This document shows, in pieces, positions 9,080 to 10,408 of a stretch of 10,408 nt of DNA (positions within the stretch are counted from its first letter, which is position 1; each line of letters begins with the position of its first letter). The DNA comes from Tannerella sp. (lineage in GTDB: Bacteria > Bacteroidota > Bacteroidia > Bacteroidales > Tannerellaceae), in contig JAITHS010000170.1 of NCBI GenBank assembly GCA_031279875.1, positions 1 to 10,408 on the forward strand, in the 5' to 3' direction. Below the pieces are notes generated by a model. It saw only the letters and a list, made by a program, of their open reading frames with translations, ran no database searches and had not been told where the DNA came from. Both the position numbers and the translations under genes were made by a program.

Positions 9080-10408
9080 TTAATTTTGATTTAATAGCAT
9101 GATAATGGTATTTTCGTTTATATTATAATGTATCGGCGCCATTTCGGAGATGATTTTGAGTACGTCGTCGATGTTGTCGCGCATATCTAATTTTCCGTTT
9201 ATGATGAAACCGTCAAGATTGCTTTCGGATATTATTTTAACGGCATAATATTTCTCTAATCTGTGTAATACCGACGATAGTTTCTCGCCGTTTAACTTGA
9301 TGAAACCGTATTTCCAGCAGACGTAATCATCGGTTTCGACCTCTCGTATCTTGCTTTGATGCGTTTTTCGATTGAAAGTCAACTGCCTGTCGGGCTGTAA
9401 TGGCGTCTGTTTGCCGTCGCTTGATACTTCTACCGAGCCGGATACAAGCGTGATGTCGATGTTTTCGTCTTCCGGACATGCGTTGACGTTGAATGACGTA
9501 CCTAACACTTTAACTTCTAACGCTCCTGTTTTGACGACAAACGGCCTCTGCCGGTCTTTTGCGACGTCAAAATATGCTTCTCCCTCTACGAATACCTCGC
9601 GCCTGTCGGCGGCAAATTCTACCGGATAAACGGCTCTGCTGCCGGCGTTGAGCCACATCTTCGTGCCGTCGGCAAAGGTTATCGACGAGCGTTTGCCGTG
9701 CGGTACGATGACTTGGTTATAAGCCGTTTGTTCTTCCGGCTTGCGTTGCGTAATCTCTTCTTTGTCGTTGATTGTTACGCTTTTGTTTTCGGAGTATTTC
9801 AGTTCCACTTCTTTGTCTTGTGCCTTGTAGCACGATTTGTCGGCAAACACTACTTGCACTTCGGTTCCGGGCGCAGGCGTTACAGTATTATGGTTAGCAA
9901 ACTCCGTCAAACTGTCTGTAACCGGTTGTTGGTGAAAATAATGCGCAAAAGTGATAGCCAGCGCAATCGATGCCGCCGCCGCCAAAGCGACAAACAGTTT
10001 CCGCGTTCTGCGTTCTGCGTTCGGCGAACCGCTTGCAGGGTTTTTAAACCACTGCAAGGGTTTCGGATTTCTGCGTTCGGCGTTCGGCGAACCGCTTGCA
10101 GGGTTTTTAAACCACTGCAAGGGTTTCGGCTTTCTGCGTTCGGCGTTCGGCGAACCGCTTGCAGGGTGTTTAAACCACTGCAAGGGTTTCGGCTTTCTGC
10201 GTTCGGCGTTCGGCAAACCGCTTGCAGGGTTTTTAAACCACTGCAAGGGTTTCGGCGTTAGGCGTTCTGCTTGTTGCTTTCTGCTTAAAAATGCAAGATA
10301 AGCCTCTTCTGCGTCCGTATCGAACGCCATCCCTGCAAGCATCCATGTTTTTTTCATCTGTGCAAAATAATCTCTGTTATTTGCGGATGCTGCCAGCCAC
10401 TGTTCGAG
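9080..10408 (-). CDS. FecR-family anti-sigma factor with in-frame repeat insert (N-terminus beyond right edge)
   Basis: Inner-membrane anti-sigma regulator that holds an ECF sigma factor until its SusC partner signals. The frame is open to the right edge; 17 codons before the ATG at 10357 read LEQWLAASANNRDYFAQ, which fits the FecR N-terminal domain, so 10357 is an internal Met and the true start lies outside. Numbering from that Met: the end of the cytoplasmic domain 1-33; four 21-residue repeats 34-117; a single transmembrane helix about 120-141 (KLFVALAAAASIALAITFAHYF), preceded by basic ERRTRK, so the N-terminus is cytoplasmic; a periplasmic FecR domain about 215-312 (VIVPHGKRSSITFADGTKMW, EVFVEGEAYFDVA, VKVLGTSFNVNA); and a C-terminal DUF4974/STN-like domain about 348-422 (KYGFIKLNGEKLSSVLHRLE). 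The repeat insert is not a normal part of the family. An ECF sigma gene is expected upstream, outside the window. Confidence 0.95.
   Translation of the reverse strand, partial: LEQWLAASANNRDYFAQMKKTWMLAGMAFDTDAEEAYLAFLSRKQQAERLTPKPLQWFKNPASGLPNAERRKPKPLQWFKHPASGSPNAERRKPKPLQWFKNPASGSPNAERRNPKPLQWFKNPASGSPNAERRTRKLFVALAAAASIALAITFAHYFHQQPVTDSLTEFANHNTVTPAPGTEVQVVFADKSCYKAQDKEVELKYSENKSVTINDKEEITQRKPEEQTAYNQVIVPHGKRSSITFADGTKMWLNAGSRAVYPVEFAADRREVFVEGEAYFDVAKDRQRPFVVKTGALEVKVLGTSFNVNACPEDENIDITLVSGSVEVSSDGKQTPLQPDRQLTFNRKTHQSKIREVETDDYVCWKYGFIKLNGEKLSSVLHRLEKYYAVKIISESNLDGFIINGKLDMRDNIDDVLKIISEMAPIHYNINENTIIMLLNQN
10004..10024. repeat. Heptamer tract flanking the repeat array, membrane-helix side
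   Basis: Three consecutive heptamers on the plus strand, CGTTCTG, CGTTCTG and CGTTCGG, directly abut the first palindromic core at 10025. They overlap the edge of the first 63-bp unit and encode the ERR residues just before the TRK that precedes the transmembrane helix. Inner units have two CGTTCGG copies at the matching place. Confidence 0.75.
10032..10058. repeat. Imperfect palindrome, copy 1
   Basis: Inverted repeat with outer arms CTTGCAG / CTGCAAG and inner arms GGTT / AACC around a TAAA loop on the coding strand, with one bulged base. It would form an 11-bp hairpin in the fecR mRNA. It encodes LQWFKNPAS. No U-tract follows, so it is not a standard intrinsic terminator. Confidence 0.85.
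10095..10121. repeat. Imperfect palindrome, copy 2
   Basis: Identical in sequence to copy 1 and exactly 63 bases from it, with the same 7-bp outer and 4-bp inner arms and one bulged base. Confidence 0.85.
10158..10184. repeat. Imperfect palindrome, copy 3 (variant inner arm)
   Basis: Same outer arms CTTGCAG / CTGCAAG, but one substitution in the inner arm (plus strand GGGTGTTT instead of GGGTTTTT) changes the protein from KNPAS to KHPAS and weakens the inner stem. There is no compensating change on the other arm, so conservation here does not show selection for pairing. Confidence 0.82.
10221..10247. repeat. Imperfect palindrome, copy 4
   Basis: Same 27-base element as copies 1 and 2, the one nearest the sigma-binding domain. 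The unit around it differs from the others by a G-to-A change just before it (GGCAAACCG on the plus strand), which gives SGLPN instead of SGSPN in the protein. Confidence 0.85.
10249..10283. repeat. Heptamer tract flanking the repeat array, sigma-domain side
   Basis: Five successive 7-base words on the plus strand: GTTTCGG, CGTTAGG, CGTTCTG, CTTGTTG, CTTTCTG. They continue the heptamer phase of the 63-bp units but are more diverged. They encode the SRKQQAERLT region of FecR, in which QQAER resembles the NAERR end of each protein repeat. This suggests that the heptamers extend beyond the four full units. The more distant words are weak matches. Confidence 0.6.

Larger units (their letters stand above)
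10008..10259. repeat. Four tandem 63-bp direct repeats inside fecR
   Basis: Units at 10008-10070, 10071-10133, 10134-10196 and 10197-10259 differ from one another at only one to three positions. On the plus strand each unit contains degenerate heptamers of form NNTTCKG (for example CGTTCGG twice in a row) and a 35-bp core starting CGAACCG that holds an inverted repeat. Because 63 is divisible by three, the units translate identically on the minus strand as 21-residue repeats with core KPLQWFKNPASG and end PNAERR. The near identity points to recent expansion. No other copy is seen in the window. Confidence 0.97.

Noticed and set aside
10008..10259. A CRISPR-like pattern: a 35-bp partly palindromic repeat alternating with 28-bp intervals, four times.
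   Set aside because: The 28-bp intervals are nearly identical to one another (four heptamers) instead of unique spacers, and the whole array is an open part of the fecR reading frame. No cas gene is present.
9698..10301. Plus-strand open frames of 187 and 116 codons running through the repeats.
   Set aside because: They lie antisense to fecR, which has clear FecR domains. The repeat unit has length divisible by three and few stops, so any frame open in one unit is open in all.
10318..10340. CTTGCAGGG and GGCGTTCG words on the coding strand near 10318-10340, resembling parts of the repeat in the opposite orientation.
   Set aside because: They encode ordinary-looking MLAGMAF residues, the order is swapped and the palindromic core is missing. 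Probably chance, though a degenerate remnant cannot be excluded.

Overview
The window comes from a member of the Bacteroidota, most likely order Bacteroidales. All genes are on the minus strand and encode SusC/SusD-type outer-membrane nutrient receptors behind a FecR-type anti-sigma factor. Start codons sit behind short A/T-rich leaders with no Shine-Dalgarno motif, and both SusD proteins have a lipobox followed by acidic residues; both traits are usual in this phylum. Genus and substrate cannot be read from the window.

Layout in transcription order (right to left): a FecR anti-sigma factor cut by the right edge (10408-9080); a SusC receptor with an N-terminal STN signalling domain (9058-5618); its SusD lipoprotein (5605-3851); a second, shorter and divergent SusC without STN (3840-832); and a second SusD (817-1) cut by the left edge. 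The gaps are 21, 12, 10 and 14 bases, so the five genes look like one transcription unit, and essentially the whole window is coding. I see no RNA gene, insertion sequence or terminator.

Likely working model, from family knowledge: a nutrient bound by the first SusC/SusD pair is imported with TonB energy. The STN domain of that SusC contacts the periplasmic part of FecR, which releases an ECF sigma factor (expected just beyond the right edge) that transcribes the operon. The second pair widens the substrate range but carries no signalling domain. Degradative enzymes may lie beyond the left edge.

The most unusual element is inside fecR. Four near-identical 63-bp tandem units occupy 10008-10259. 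Each is made of four degenerate heptamers (NNTTCKG on the plus strand) and a 35-bp core that holds an 11-bp imperfect palindrome. They are translated in frame as four 21-residue repeats (KPLQWFKNPASG...NAERR) placed between the cytoplasmic sigma-binding domain and the membrane helix. This looks like a palindromic repeat element that was domesticated, or is at least tolerated, inside a signalling protein.
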